Assembly (NCBI GenBank): GCA_016219275.1
Contig: JACRBM010000044.1
Span: forward strand, 1-53,571
Direction: 5' to 3'
Length of the DNA stretch: 53,571 nt
DNA from: Chloroflexota bacterium
GTDB lineage: Bacteria; Chloroflexota; Anaerolineae; UBA4142
Shown in pieces: positions 7,129 through 14,825 of this stretch (position 1 is its first letter; every line of letters begins with the position of its first letter). The notes beneath the pieces were generated by a model. The model saw only the letters and a list, made by a program, of their open reading frames with translations. It was not told the origin of the DNA and did not search any database. The translations under genes were made by a program, and so were the position numbers.

Positions 7129-9591
7129 TCAATCCGGTTTCTCATCACGGCGAAGCAGCCCCTTTTGCGCTGCCCACGCCGCAATTTGCGTGCGCGCACT
7201 GAATCCGAGTTTGTTGAGAATGTTGCCAACGTATCCCTCGATGGTTCGCTCACTCAATACGAACGTCTCCGCCATTTCGCGATTCGATTTGCCTTGCGCG
7301 ATCAGCGCGGCGACCTCGCGTTCGCGCACAGTCAGTCCGCCGAATTTTTCCTTCGCGGCTTGGCGTGGTGAAAGCGCGGAGGCAGGCGCATCAGGCGCAT
7401 CGGGGATTTTTATTTCGGTGAGCGCATACTCGATGGCTTGACCTAACGACAGGGCGCGTCCTTCTGACCAGGTTGAGGCGAGTATGGTGTTATCGAGTTG
7501 CTGTTGAATAATCGAAAGGGCGCGCTCATAGTTCGCGCGCCAGGTCTTCGGCAAGGGAACACCGATTCGTTCTCGCGCCACTTCGGCCGCCCCTAAAAGG
7601 ATTGCCGCGTTCACAAATTGGCTACTTGCTGCAGCGACGCCGGCGAGACCCTCCAGACATTTGATCGCATTCCGCTTGTCTCCCTGATCGCGAAAAATTG
7701 CTAGTCCTTCTGAATAGTGTGTGTGCGCGCGTACCAAGTCCCCTTGATTCAATGCAACTGCGCCGAGGTCGTGCAGACAACGCGGAATCCCGAATTGTTC
7801 ATCTAGTTCCTGGCGCATCTTGAGACTGGTCTCCAACATCGCTTCTGCACCTGGGTCTCCTTGTGCGAACGCTGTCGCGCCAATATCGTTGAGTGAAGTT
7901 GCAATGGCTCTTTTGTCTTCCAGTGCGCGACGCAATGCTAAGGACTCATCCATTGATGCCCGTGCCGACGCATAGTCACCTTGCTCGCGCAATACTATTC
8001 CCCGGATGTTAAGGGCTTGCGCTAGAGTGTGTTTTTCTCCTTGCGGCGTCAACAGTGCCAATGCCTTATCTATCAGTGAATTCGCCAAAGCGGAGTTCCC
8101 ATGATTGAGCGCCGCAAAGCTCAGGGGAACTAACGCCCGTGCGGCGCCGGTATCATCGCCTAACTCCTGACATAGCGCGATGCTTTCTTGCAAGAGTGAA
8201 TCGCCGGTGACGTAATCGTTTTGGAGCACAGCTAACCAGCCGACATGGAAAAGTACTTGCGCGCAAATCAATTTTGTGCTCGGATCCATTTCGGCGGATG
8301 AAGCGAGAAAAAGGGTGGCGAGTGCGCGTCCCTCGCTAAAATAACCGCGGGCTTCCCAGAACTGTCCCAACGCACAAACCAAACACAATCCTTTGTCGGT
8401 TGCCTTGAACTCCACCGCCGCACGCAGAGCCAATCGCAGATTGCCGTACTCACTGTCCAATCGTCGGAGCCATTTCAACGGATCAGGACCAACCAGATTG
8501 GGCTCTGCCTCTTCTGCCAAATGGAGAAAAAAATCAAGGTGGCGATTATAGGTTCCTTCGACTTTGCCGGTTTCATTCAATTTCTCCCACGCATACTGCC
8601 GAATCGTCTCCAACATCCGATAACGTGTTGCCCCGTCGCGTGTTTCGGCGATGACGAGCGACTTGTCCACCAAGCGCGATAACAAGTCCAGAACATCGGA
8701 CACGTCCGCGCAAATTGCTTCCGCCGCTTCGGGCGTCCACCCACCGGCAAACACAGACAGGCGATTCAATGTGATTCGTTCTTCGTCCGACAACAACGCA
8801 TAACTCCAATCCATCGTTGCGCGCAACGTCTGTTGACGCGTCGGCGCGGTGCGATTGCCGGTCGTCAGCAAACGAAAACGGTCATCGAGCCGCGCAGCAA
8901 TCTGTTCGACGGAAAGCGTCTTGACACGTGTGGCGGCGAGTTCAATTGCCAATGGCATTCCATCGAGCCGAAAACAAATTTGCGCGATGGCATTCGCATT
9001 GTCGGAAGTGGCGGCAAAGGTTTGCTCGATTGAACTTGCGCGATCCACAAACAGACAGGCAGAATCGGAGGTTAGTAATGTTTCCGGCGTTGTCGTTGTC
9101 ATGGGGTCAGGGATTTGCAGTGGTGGAATACGCCAAGTCGTTTCGCCAGCGACATTCAACGCTTCGCGACTGGTCGCGAGAATGGACAGGCGCGGACATG
9201 CTTGCAAAAGTTCTTCGACGAGGTGCGCGGACTCCATGATCAGATGCTCGCAATTATCAAGGACGAGCAGGAATTGCTGAGGACGCAGAAAGTTCGCGAG
9301 AGATTGGCTGAGGGATTGGTTTGCCGATTCGCGCACATCAAGGACATGCGCCACGGCTTGCGGCACGAGCGCAGGATCATTCAGCGGAGCAAATTCAACC
9401 AATGCTACGCCGTGTTCAAATGAATCGGCAAGACGCGTTGCCACTTCTAGGGCGAGCCGTGTCTTGCCGCATCCGCCCGAACCGGTGAGCGTGAGCAGGC
9501 GCGTTTGTTCGCTCAACCGAATTACTTCGGCGATTTCTTTTTCGCGCCCGATAAACCGAGTTAAAGGGATGGGTAAGTTATCAAGGGACAT
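7129..9591 (-). CDS. NB-ARC/TPR regulator with C-terminal LuxR helix-turn-helix (copy 1)
   Basis: An 820-residue STAND-class regulator. It begins LPIPLTRFIGREKEIAEV, has the P-loop GSGGCGKTR at about 36-44, Walker B LLVLDNCEHLI, the ATSREAL sensor motif, the GMPLAIELAATRVK segment and a winged-helix part (LSVFAGGWTPEAAEAIC). A long helical TPR region follows (about 430-740), and the last 65 residues are a LuxR-type HTH (LTVREREVAALIAQGKSNRE, then SERTIEGYVGNILNKLGF). In known relatives ATP-dependent oligomerisation, gated by ligand binding to the repeats, turns on transcription. A consensus promoter stands at 9638-9666. It is not paired with an adjoining BTAD gene as copies 3 and 4 are. Its targets are unknown. 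Confidence 0.9.
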   Translation of the reverse strand: MSLDNLPIPLTRFIGREKEIAEVIRLSEQTRLLTLTGSGGCGKTRLALEVATRLADSFEHGVALVEFAPLNDPALVPQAVAHVLDVRESANQSLSQSLANFLRPQQFLLVLDNCEHLIMESAHLVEELLQACPRLSILATSREALNVAGETTWRIPPLQIPDPMTTTTPETLLTSDSACLFVDRASSIEQTFAATSDNANAIAQICFRLDGMPLAIELAATRVKTLSVEQIAARLDDRFRLLTTGNRTAPTRQQTLRATMDWSYALLSDEERITLNRLSVFAGGWTPEAAEAICADVSDVLDLLSRLVDKSLVIAETRDGATRYRMLETIRQYAWEKLNETGKVEGTYNRHLDFFLHLAEEAEPNLVGPDPLKWLRRLDSEYGNLRLALRAAVEFKATDKGLCLVCALGQFWEARGYFSEGRALATLFLASSAEMDPSTKLICAQVLFHVGWLAVLQNDYVTGDSLLQESIALCQELGDDTGAARALVPLSFAALNHGNSALANSLIDKALALLTPQGEKHTLAQALNIRGIVLREQGDYASARASMDESLALRRALEDKRAIATSLNDIGATAFAQGDPGAEAMLETSLKMRQELDEQFGIPRCLHDLGAVALNQGDLVRAHTHYSEGLAIFRDQGDKRNAIKCLEGLAGVAAASSQFVNAAILLGAAEVARERIGVPLPKTWRANYERALSIIQQQLDNTILASTWSEGRALSLGQAIEYALTEIKIPDAPDAPASALSPRQAAKEKFGGLTVREREVAALIAQGKSNREMAETFVLSERTIEGYVGNILNKLGFSARTQIAAWAAQKGLLRRDEKPD

Positions 9592-9637
9592 GCATCGCCC
9601 TCCCTGAGTTTACGAATCACAGTCCAGGTTGCAGCGA

Positions 9638-9666
9638 ATCTTACATGCCACCGCTCGACTTGTCAA
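9638..9666 (-). promoter_or_regulatory. Sigma-70-type promoter of NB-ARC-LuxR gene 1
   Basis: On the minus strand: TTGACA (9661-9666), 17-base spacer ending in TG, TAAGAT (9638-9643). The same -35, spacing and -10 precede NB-ARC-LuxR gene 2 at 44182. Confidence 0.8.
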
Positions 9667-9755
9667 CCAGTGTTTTAACAGACTTGTTCTAGTTCATCGA
9701 AACGACGATACTCTCAGGGTGATACAAATGGAGAAAGATACAATCCGAGAAATGT

Positions 9756-9893
9756 GATGAATTTAAGTGGATCAAAACCACTCCATACGCGAAAGCAGGG
9801 TAATCCATTTTTGGAGGAGTGATTTTCATAGGAAAACGCGGATGATTTGAGATGGCTTTTTCCCAATCCATGCACACAAGAACCGTCACGATA
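9756..9893. repeat. Dispersed intergenic repeat, copy B
   Basis: Matches copy A at 5690 over about 130 bases, including AACCACTCCATACGCG, TTTTCATAG and CGGATGATTT in the same order. It fills the 400-base gap between the cupin and NB-ARC genes and is followed by a plus-strand terminator at 9916. Confidence 0.6.
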
Positions 9894-9915
9894 AAATCCA
9901 ATCACGTAATGAAAG

Positions 9916-9948
9916 ACGGACGAGGGATGGTGACCTCGTCCGTTTTTG
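9916..9948 (+). terminator. Orphan plus-strand terminator after repeat copy B
   Basis: ACGGACGAGG (9916-9925) pairs with 9934-9943, followed by TTTTTGTG. No plus-strand gene ends here: the neighbours on both sides are on the minus strand. It may end a transcript from repeat copy B. Confidence 0.65.
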
Positions 9949-9992
9949 TGTTTCATCATTCGTTGCGAACTGGATGCTCAGAGCAAAGGCGG

Positions 9993-10550
9993 TTATTGCT
10001 TCCGTGGATCATCCGCCGAGTTGACGTAGGTGATGCCCCACGGTCCCGTCCCGTTGAGTTGTACGATGGTTTCCTCTTTGGTCCACACAAAGTGATTCGT
10101 CTTGGGCTGCATGATGATGATGCTTCCAGCACCCAAGGCATTCGTCTTTTGAGCGTCGAGCATATCCCCCATGCCAATGTTAAAAGTGCCGGACAGCACA
10201 GTCACGCGTTCGACGGCTGGATGCCAATGCGCGGGAAGCTTATAGTCCGCCGGGAGTTTGATGCGAACGGTAAACGGCACCGCTTCGGTCAAGGGTCCTT
10301 CGATGACGGCAATTTGTGCGCCCTTGGGCAACGACGGTACATCCGCCCACTTTAAATCATTCGGCATGACCATGAGGTGCGCAGGCAAGTTCGATGCCGC
10401 TGGCGCGCTCGGTGGCAGAACTGCCGCCGGCGGTGGACTAGTCGGCGGGGGTGGGACCGGCGTTGGCGTTGGCGCGGGCGCGCACGCTGCGAGTAGTGCG
10501 CTCGCCATAATGAGCAAGGCACACACGATTGAGAAACGTTTCGTAAGCAT
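9993..10550 (-). CDS. Cupin-domain lipoprotein
   Basis: The ATG at 10550 is preferred over one at 10613: it has GAAGGAGGGA just before it and opens a lipoprotein signal ending ALLAAC. The 185-residue product continues with a Pro/Thr-rich spacer and then a single cupin barrel. The metal-binding motif is HWHPAVERVTVLSG (H-x-H-x4-E) and the second cupin motif is seen in the NHFVWTKEE region, so a bound metal is likely. Small secreted cupins of this kind resemble ChrR/DUF4437-like proteins; they may be sensors, dioxygenases or isomerases and the sequence does not decide. It lies in a minus-strand run between a small secreted protein gene and NB-ARC-LuxR gene 1. Confidence 0.85.
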   Translation of the reverse strand: MLTKRFSIVCALLIMASALLAACAPAPTPTPVPPPPTSPPPAAVLPPSAPAASNLPAHLMVMPNDLKWADVPSLPKGAQIAVIEGPLTEAVPFTVRIKLPADYKLPAHWHPAVERVTVLSGTFNIGMGDMLDAQKTNALGAGSIIIMQPKTNHFVWTKEETIVQLNGTGPWGITYVNSADDPRKQ

Positions 10551-10721
10551 GTCTCCCTCCTTCGGAGAATGTGACGACCAATCATCAGTCGTCCTGGGTA
10601 TTTGACGCGACAACTCGCATCGTTCGTTTGTATTTATTCACACGGTTTGGATGATATGTGATTGGCAGGTTCCCCCTTTCGGTCATGACGATGATCGTTC
10701 CCTCATGATCCGCCTACGCGC

Positions 10722-11204
10722 CTAATAGCAGGAAATCTGTGAGTTCCAATCTGCGAACAGTCCGTTGGGATTATCTCGCCACGCCCAAACACGCAGAGCA
10801 TAGTAATCACCACGGCTTTGGAATTCGCGTCCGAACAAGACCGGCGGCGTGAGTCGGTTTCCATTCCCCGCGCCAGCATACACCCGGTATTCCACGCCAA
10901 CGAGTCGCAGTGTCCCATTGTCCTGCGGTTCATAAAAGAGCGACTCTGGGTGACGCGCATCCACTACTCCATCGCTCACCAGGTTGATGTTCGAATACTG
11001 AATGCCTATCGCGCCTTCGCGCGGGTTGCTGATACATTCGGCGGTGGTCGCGTATCCTTCCGCGAGTGCGGTCTCAAGCCCGTTCAAGCTCGCCGTTGCC
11101 TGGTATATGTCCGCGAGACATTCGGCGCTGGCGATGGCAGCCGTCGCAATCAACAGGACGGACGCAATCACAAGACTTTTCGTGAGCAGATATTTAGTTT
11201 TCAT
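10722..11204 (-). CDS. Small secreted protein of unknown function (family S, copy 1)
   Basis: A 160-residue protein with a clear signal peptide (cleavage after IASA) and a GGAGGAAAA ribosome site. The mature part has EGAIGIQYSN, HPESLFYEPQDNG, LVGVEYRVYAG, PPVLFGREF and closes with WRDNPNGLFADWN..SC. Three or four Cys suggest disulfides. The same order of motifs occurs in 46078-46560 (almost identical) and more loosely in 33261-33797 (HFVNGN, RPEAVIYEPNENG, PPVLFGQTF, WKHNPRGLFYDWN..TC), so this is one family. Similar uncharacterised proteins occur in actinobacteria and Chloroflexota as far as I recall; no function is known. Sequence similarity to copy 2 extends about 25 bases beyond the stop and into the upstream region. 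Confidence 0.8.
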   Translation of the reverse strand: MKTKYLLTKSLVIASVLLIATAAIASAECLADIYQATASLNGLETALAEGYATTAECISNPREGAIGIQYSNINLVSDGVVDARHPESLFYEPQDNGTLRLVGVEYRVYAGAGNGNRLTPPVLFGREFQSRGDYYALRVWAWRDNPNGLFADWNSQISCY

Positions 11205-11248
11205 CGTGATTTTCCTCCTTCAGGATTTCTTGCATGGATATTACCAAG

Positions 11249-11270
11249 CCATCGTTAAATAATCGCCAAA
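11249..11270 (-). promoter_or_regulatory. Upstream element shared with 46714 and 45343
   Basis: On the minus strand TTTGGCGATTATTTAACG followed by ATGG lies 44-66 bases before the start of the small secreted gene. It is nearly identical upstream of the copy at 46560 and recognisable (TTTGGCGATGATTTGATGG) upstream of the HEVTH gene at 45296. These three genes lack the SARP-type operator. Confidence 0.45.
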
Positions 11271-11296
11271 TCCGCGCATGACTTTTTCGGCGAAAT

Positions 11297-11322
11297 AAAA
11301 AAGACCTGCACGACGCAGGTCT
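11297..11322 (-). terminator. Terminator of BTAD regulator 1
   Basis: AGACCTGC (11302-11309) pairs perfectly with 11315-11322 around a 5-base loop; the minus strand runs on into six T. It lies about 90 bases past the BTAD stop. Confidence 0.85.
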
Positions 11323-11324
11323 CA

Positions 11325-11402
11325 GTAGGGGCGAGGAATTTTTTCGCATCTAGATTCCACTTTACTCATGCGAAGCGTGCGAAAAAAATGCTTCGCCCCT
11401 AC
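11325..11402. repeat. Palindromic repeat with GTAGGGGCG ends
   Basis: A 78-base element whose two ends are near-perfect inverted copies: GTAGGGGCGAGGAATTTTTT at 11325 and the complement of GTAGGGGCGAAGCATTTTTT ending at 11402, about 24 bp each. It looks like a small non-autonomous insertion or REP-type element between the BTAD stop and its terminator. Confidence 0.7.
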
Positions 11403-11408
11403 CCAGGT

Positions 11409-14294
11409 TTATTCTATTTGCAGCGCGTATTCGATGGTTTGCTCAAAACTCATCGCGCGCCCTTCGTTCCACGCGGCGACGAAGGTTGCTTCATCGAGTT
11501 GTCCACGCACACTCGCCACTTGCGCGTCATACCCGAGACGGTGTTTGGATAAATGAGGCGTGGCAATAGATTCCCGCAATGCTTCCACTGCTCCGAATAA
11601 CCGCGCCGCGCGGATTGGGTTGCCTTGCAAAGTGGCGAGCGGCGCCCAACCTGCTTCCAGAGACCCACAGAGCGACCATTTATCGCGCATCTCGAACAAG
11701 AATGTGGTTGATTCGGTGAGAAAAGCAATGGCTGCCTCTACATCACCTTGCTTGCGTGCAATCATACCCAGATACGATAAAGTCCGCGCGACCCAATGCC
11801 CATCGCCAACTTCTCGAAACAACGCCAGTGCCTTTGCATACATTTCATTGGCATCTGCATAATCCTCTTCAGCTAGAGCATGAAAGGCAAGCTGGTGGTA
11901 CACGTGCGCCATGCCCCACTTGTCTCCAATCTCACGACGCAGTGCTAGACTTTCTTCTAACAACGATTTCGCCTTGTCCCACCGTTCGTTGAACGCTGGC
12001 GGTAGCGCACAGTAAAACAGTAGCTTGCCAATATTGGACTTGTCTCCCAATTCGCGATACAGCGCCAGACTTTTCTCTGACGCCAATTCTGCGCGCGAAT
12101 GGTCTCCTTGCATCCAAGCGAGTAAGCCGTATCCTTTCCATGCGACTGCCTGTGCTGGTTTCGATGCACTTGTGCCGCGCGCGAGGAGACGTTCGCACCA
12201 CCGCCTCCCCTCTGCCGCATAGCCGCGAAATGCGCAATACCAATGCCAACTCCCAGCGAGTGTCAGCCCGGTGTCAACATCGCTATTATCCATCGCCCAT
12301 TGGAGCGCGGCGCGGATGTTATCAAGTTCGGCATCCAAGCGGCGATACCAAAGCATTTGCTCGCGTCCCCGAAGTTTGGGTTCCGCTTCTTCGACATACT
12401 TGGCAAAAAATTCCAGATGCCGATTTCGCACGAGCACAGATTGATTAGACGCATCCAGCTTTTCACGCGTGTACTGTCGAATCGTTTCCAACATCCGATA
12501 ACGTGTTTCGCCGTTAACCTCCCCGGCGAGCACGAGCGATTTATTTACCAAATGCGACAACAAGTCCAGTATGCTAGTATTGGGTATCCAGTTTTCAGCA
12601 GGCGAATGTCTTTCACTGATCACTGCATACTGATCACTGCATACTGATTCCGCCGCTTCCAATGTCCATCCGCCCGCAAACACCGACAATCTTTGCAACA
12701 ATATTCGCTCCGCGTCCGAGAGCAAATCGTAACTCCAATCGATCGTCGCGCGCAGAGTTTGTTGACGCGCCAGCGCCGCCCGGCTTCCCATCGTCAATAA
12801 ATTGAAACGATCATCCAGCCGCGCGGCAATTTGTTCCACGGATAAAACTTTCACGCGCACCGCCGCGAGTTCGATGGCGAGCGGAATGCCGTCCAGCCGC
12901 GCACACATCCGCGCGACGGAGGGCGCGTTGCCATTCAACCTCCACTGGGGCACAACCGCCATCGCGCGTTGAACGAAAAGCTGAATCACATCATATTGCA
13001 TCAATTGCTCTAACGAAGGGAACTGCTCAACATCGGGAACAGCAAACGAGGGGACGCGCCACGCCACTTCGCCGGTGATGCCGAGTGATTCCCGGCTGGT
13101 CGCGAAAATTTTCAACTCGATACACGCGCTCAGTAATTTGTCGGCAAGTCCGGCGCACGCGGTAATGAGATGCTCGCAATTGTCGAGCACCAAAAGCAAA
13201 TGCTTGTCGCGTATTACATTAACAAGTGTTTCCTGGAGCGATTGATTCGCCGCTTCACGCACGCCAAGCGATTGTGCTATCGCCTGCGGGACATGCGATG
13301 CATCAGATAACGGCGCGAGGTCTACCCACCACACCCCTTGTCGAAATGACTCGACTAATTCGCCCGCGACCTCAATCGCGAGGCGCGTTTTGCCACACCC
13401 GCCCGAACCCGTGAGTGTCACCAGGCGATGTTGCGTGAGCAAATGCTTCACCTCGGAGATTTCTTTTTCGCGTCCGATGAAACTCGTCAGAGGATGCGGC
13501 AGATTAGTGAGCAGTGCTTCGCGCGACTTGCTCCCGAATAAATCTTGTTCGATCCGATTACGCAGCGCAATCGTCTCTTGCGACGGTTCGACGCCGAGTT
13601 CATCGCGCAACTTTTTCGCACACTCGTCGTACTGCTTGAGCGCGCCGATGCGGTCGCCGGTGGCGACGAGACAAAAGATAATATGCTGGTACGCTTTCTC
13701 GTTGGCGGAATCCGTCGCTAAAATTTTTTGCGCGAATTCAATTGCCCGCGTGTATTCACTCTTGGCACGACGATGTTGTGTGAGTTGTAACAGTGCGTCA
13801 ATGTAGATCGCGCGGAGTCTTTCTCGTTCGGGCAGAATCCAATCATCGTAGAACTCGGCGAGCAGGTCGCCGCGATACAAATCAATTTCAGATTGCAGAT
13901 TTTCGATTGTAGATTGTGACGATCCCAAATCTGCAATCTGAAATCTAAAATCTGAAATCTCTCGCGCGTCTACCCAAATCGAAAAATCCGGATTGAGTTG
14001 CACAGTCTCGCGATCGGCAAGCACAACATCATCGCCGAGTGATTGACGAACTGAAGAGAGCGCGGTGCGCAACGAACGCCGCGCGAGTTCGTCGGTGGAA
14101 TCGCCCCAGAGGAGCGCGGCGAGTTTTTCGCGCGCGTGTGGTTCGGGATGCAGGACGAGGTATGCGAGCAGGGACTCGACTTTGCGCGTGGGAAGGTGGA
14201 TCGTTTGCGTATCGCGTTCGACGCGAAACGAGCCGAAAAGATACAAGCGCAATGGAATCCGGTCCGATTGGGTCGCGGCAGATATAGGAGTCAT
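11409..14294 (-). CDS. BTAD (SARP-type) regulator with NB-ARC and TPR domains (copy 1)
   Basis: A 961-residue AfsR-like regulator. Residues about 10-105 are an OmpR-type winged helix (LPTRKVESLLAYLVLHPEPH, then ARRSLRTALSSVRQSL), followed by the helical BTAD domain (about 130-255: FYDDWILPERERLRAIYIDALL, RIGALKQYDECAKKLRDELGVEPS). The NB-ARC module has P-loop GSGGCGKTR at about 295-303, LLLVLDNCEHLI and GIPLAIELAAVRVK, and a C-terminal TPR region ends the protein. SARP proteins bind direct heptamer repeats through the N-terminal domain. The DNA-binding part is nearly the same in copies 2 and 3, so they should read the same operator. Two in-frame palindromic insertions (13885-13960 and 12571-12650) lengthen linkers. 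Confidence 0.9.
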   Translation of the reverse strand: MTPISAATQSDRIPLRLYLFGSFRVERDTQTIHLPTRKVESLLAYLVLHPEPHAREKLAALLWGDSTDELARRSLRTALSSVRQSLGDDVVLADRETVQLNPDFSIWVDAREISDFRFQIADLGSSQSTIENLQSEIDLYRGDLLAEFYDDWILPERERLRAIYIDALLQLTQHRRAKSEYTRAIEFAQKILATDSANEKAYQHIIFCLVATGDRIGALKQYDECAKKLRDELGVEPSQETIALRNRIEQDLFGSKSREALLTNLPHPLTSFIGREKEISEVKHLLTQHRLVTLTGSGGCGKTRLAIEVAGELVESFRQGVWWVDLAPLSDASHVPQAIAQSLGVREAANQSLQETLVNVIRDKHLLLVLDNCEHLITACAGLADKLLSACIELKIFATSRESLGITGEVAWRVPSFAVPDVEQFPSLEQLMQYDVIQLFVQRAMAVVPQWRLNGNAPSVARMCARLDGIPLAIELAAVRVKVLSVEQIAARLDDRFNLLTMGSRAALARQQTLRATIDWSYDLLSDAERILLQRLSVFAGGWTLEAAESVCSDQYAVISERHSPAENWIPNTSILDLLSHLVNKSLVLAGEVNGETRYRMLETIRQYTREKLDASNQSVLVRNRHLEFFAKYVEEAEPKLRGREQMLWYRRLDAELDNIRAALQWAMDNSDVDTGLTLAGSWHWYCAFRGYAAEGRRWCERLLARGTSASKPAQAVAWKGYGLLAWMQGDHSRAELASEKSLALYRELGDKSNIGKLLFYCALPPAFNERWDKAKSLLEESLALRREIGDKWGMAHVYHQLAFHALAEEDYADANEMYAKALALFREVGDGHWVARTLSYLGMIARKQGDVEAAIAFLTESTTFLFEMRDKWSLCGSLEAGWAPLATLQGNPIRAARLFGAVEALRESIATPHLSKHRLGYDAQVASVRGQLDEATFVAAWNEGRAMSFEQTIEYALQIE
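12571..12650 (-). repeat. In-frame repeat insertion, winged-helix hotspot, in BTAD 1
   Basis: Contains CACTGCATACTGAT twice and a run around CCAGTTTTCAGC, the kind of CAGTATGCAGTGATCAG repeat often seen between bacterial genes. It lengthens the loop between the AAESVC motif and LDLLSHLV compared with uninserted relatives (NB-ARC gene 1 has only four residues there). Confidence 0.65.
13885..13960 (-). repeat. In-frame AATCTGA-type repeat in BTAD 1 linker
   Basis: Multiple copies of AATCTGAAAT or GATTGCAGATT units encode FRFQIADL and ENLQSEI between the DNA-binding and BTAD domains. The same position carries similar repeats in copies 2 and 3. Confidence 0.65.
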
Positions 14295-14410
14295 AGCGCT
14301 CCACCTAGTTCACCAAAACATAGAGGCGACCACGCAGAGATGTCCCTAGTTTACGTCATTTTTCTTTGGATGTCCAACACTATTAGCATAAGAAATATCC
14401 CCGGTGTCCT

Positions 14411-14510
14411 GACGAATTCCATCGGAATACAACCATTCCATACGCGTATTCGAGGAGATCCGTGGCAGAGCAAGCGATTTTCGTGGAAACTTCAAGAACT
14501 GGCTGACAGG
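14411..14510. repeat. Dispersed intergenic repeat, copy C
   Basis: Shares GACGAATTCCATCGGA and then AACCATTCCATACGCG with copy A at 5690; similarity fades after about 100 bases. It lies in the 530-base gap between two divergent genes. Confidence 0.55.
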
Positions 14511-14668
14511 CGTTTCGTGAGTGGGCGACGCACTGCGAATGCCCCGGCGCTTGGATCTCCCTGGATGAAAACGACAAGATTCTTGCGCGCTTCCTGGGTT
14601 ACTTCATCGCGACACTCCAAAAGTTTGAACCATCAATTGGACACAATACCACCTGTATGGGCACTTGA
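14507..14668 (+). pseudogene. Possible gene remnant without a start codon
   Basis: An open stretch of 53 codons ends at TGA 14666-14668 and encodes WATHCECPGAW then SLDENDKILARFLGYFIATL, which looks like real protein rather than noise. There is no start codon or ribosome site, a stop lies immediately before it, and repeat copy C abuts its upstream end. A terminator follows 45 bases later, as expected for the end of a real gene. I read it tentatively as the tail of a gene whose front was lost; I do not recognise the family. Confidence 0.3.
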
Positions 14669-14713
14669 TTCGATCATCCCTGCATCCACCGTAACACATT
14701 CCGCATATTTCCA

Positions 14714-14742
14714 CAGACCCCGTGAGATTCTCACGGGGTCTG
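14714..14742 (+). terminator. Hairpin upstream of the sensor kinase promoter
   Basis: CAGACCCCGTGAG (14714-14726) pairs perfectly with 14730-14742 around a 3-base loop, followed by a moderately T-rich stretch. It would block transcription entering the kinase gene from the remnant upstream. Confidence 0.65.
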
Positions 14743-14749
14743 TCCATTC

Positions 14750-14778
14750 TTGAATGCTACACATCAAGATGATATAAT
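14750..14778 (+). promoter_or_regulatory. Sigma-70-type promoter of the PAS/GAF sensor kinase
   Basis: TTGAAT (14750-14755), 17 bases, TATAAT (14773-14778) with TG at the extended -10 position. The expected start of transcription is about 40 bases before the ATG at 14826. Confidence 0.8.
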
Positions 14779-14825
14779 TGAGTCAATTGGACTAATTCGT
14801 GAACGATTGCCGAGGAGTCAATTCA

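Noticed and set aside
9592-9992. Hidden plus-strand gene (frame 9852-10355)
   Set aside because: The frame runs antisense into the cupin gene, has no ribosome site, and its first part is repeat copy B.
5608-14577. Minus-strand open frames at 5608-5874, 9689-9901 and 14383-14577 sharing an AYGVVVIRWNSS-like peptide
   Set aside because: The shared peptide is produced by the dispersed intergenic repeat; the frames have no common start, no ribosome site and different ends, and plus-strand readings contain stops in copies B and C.
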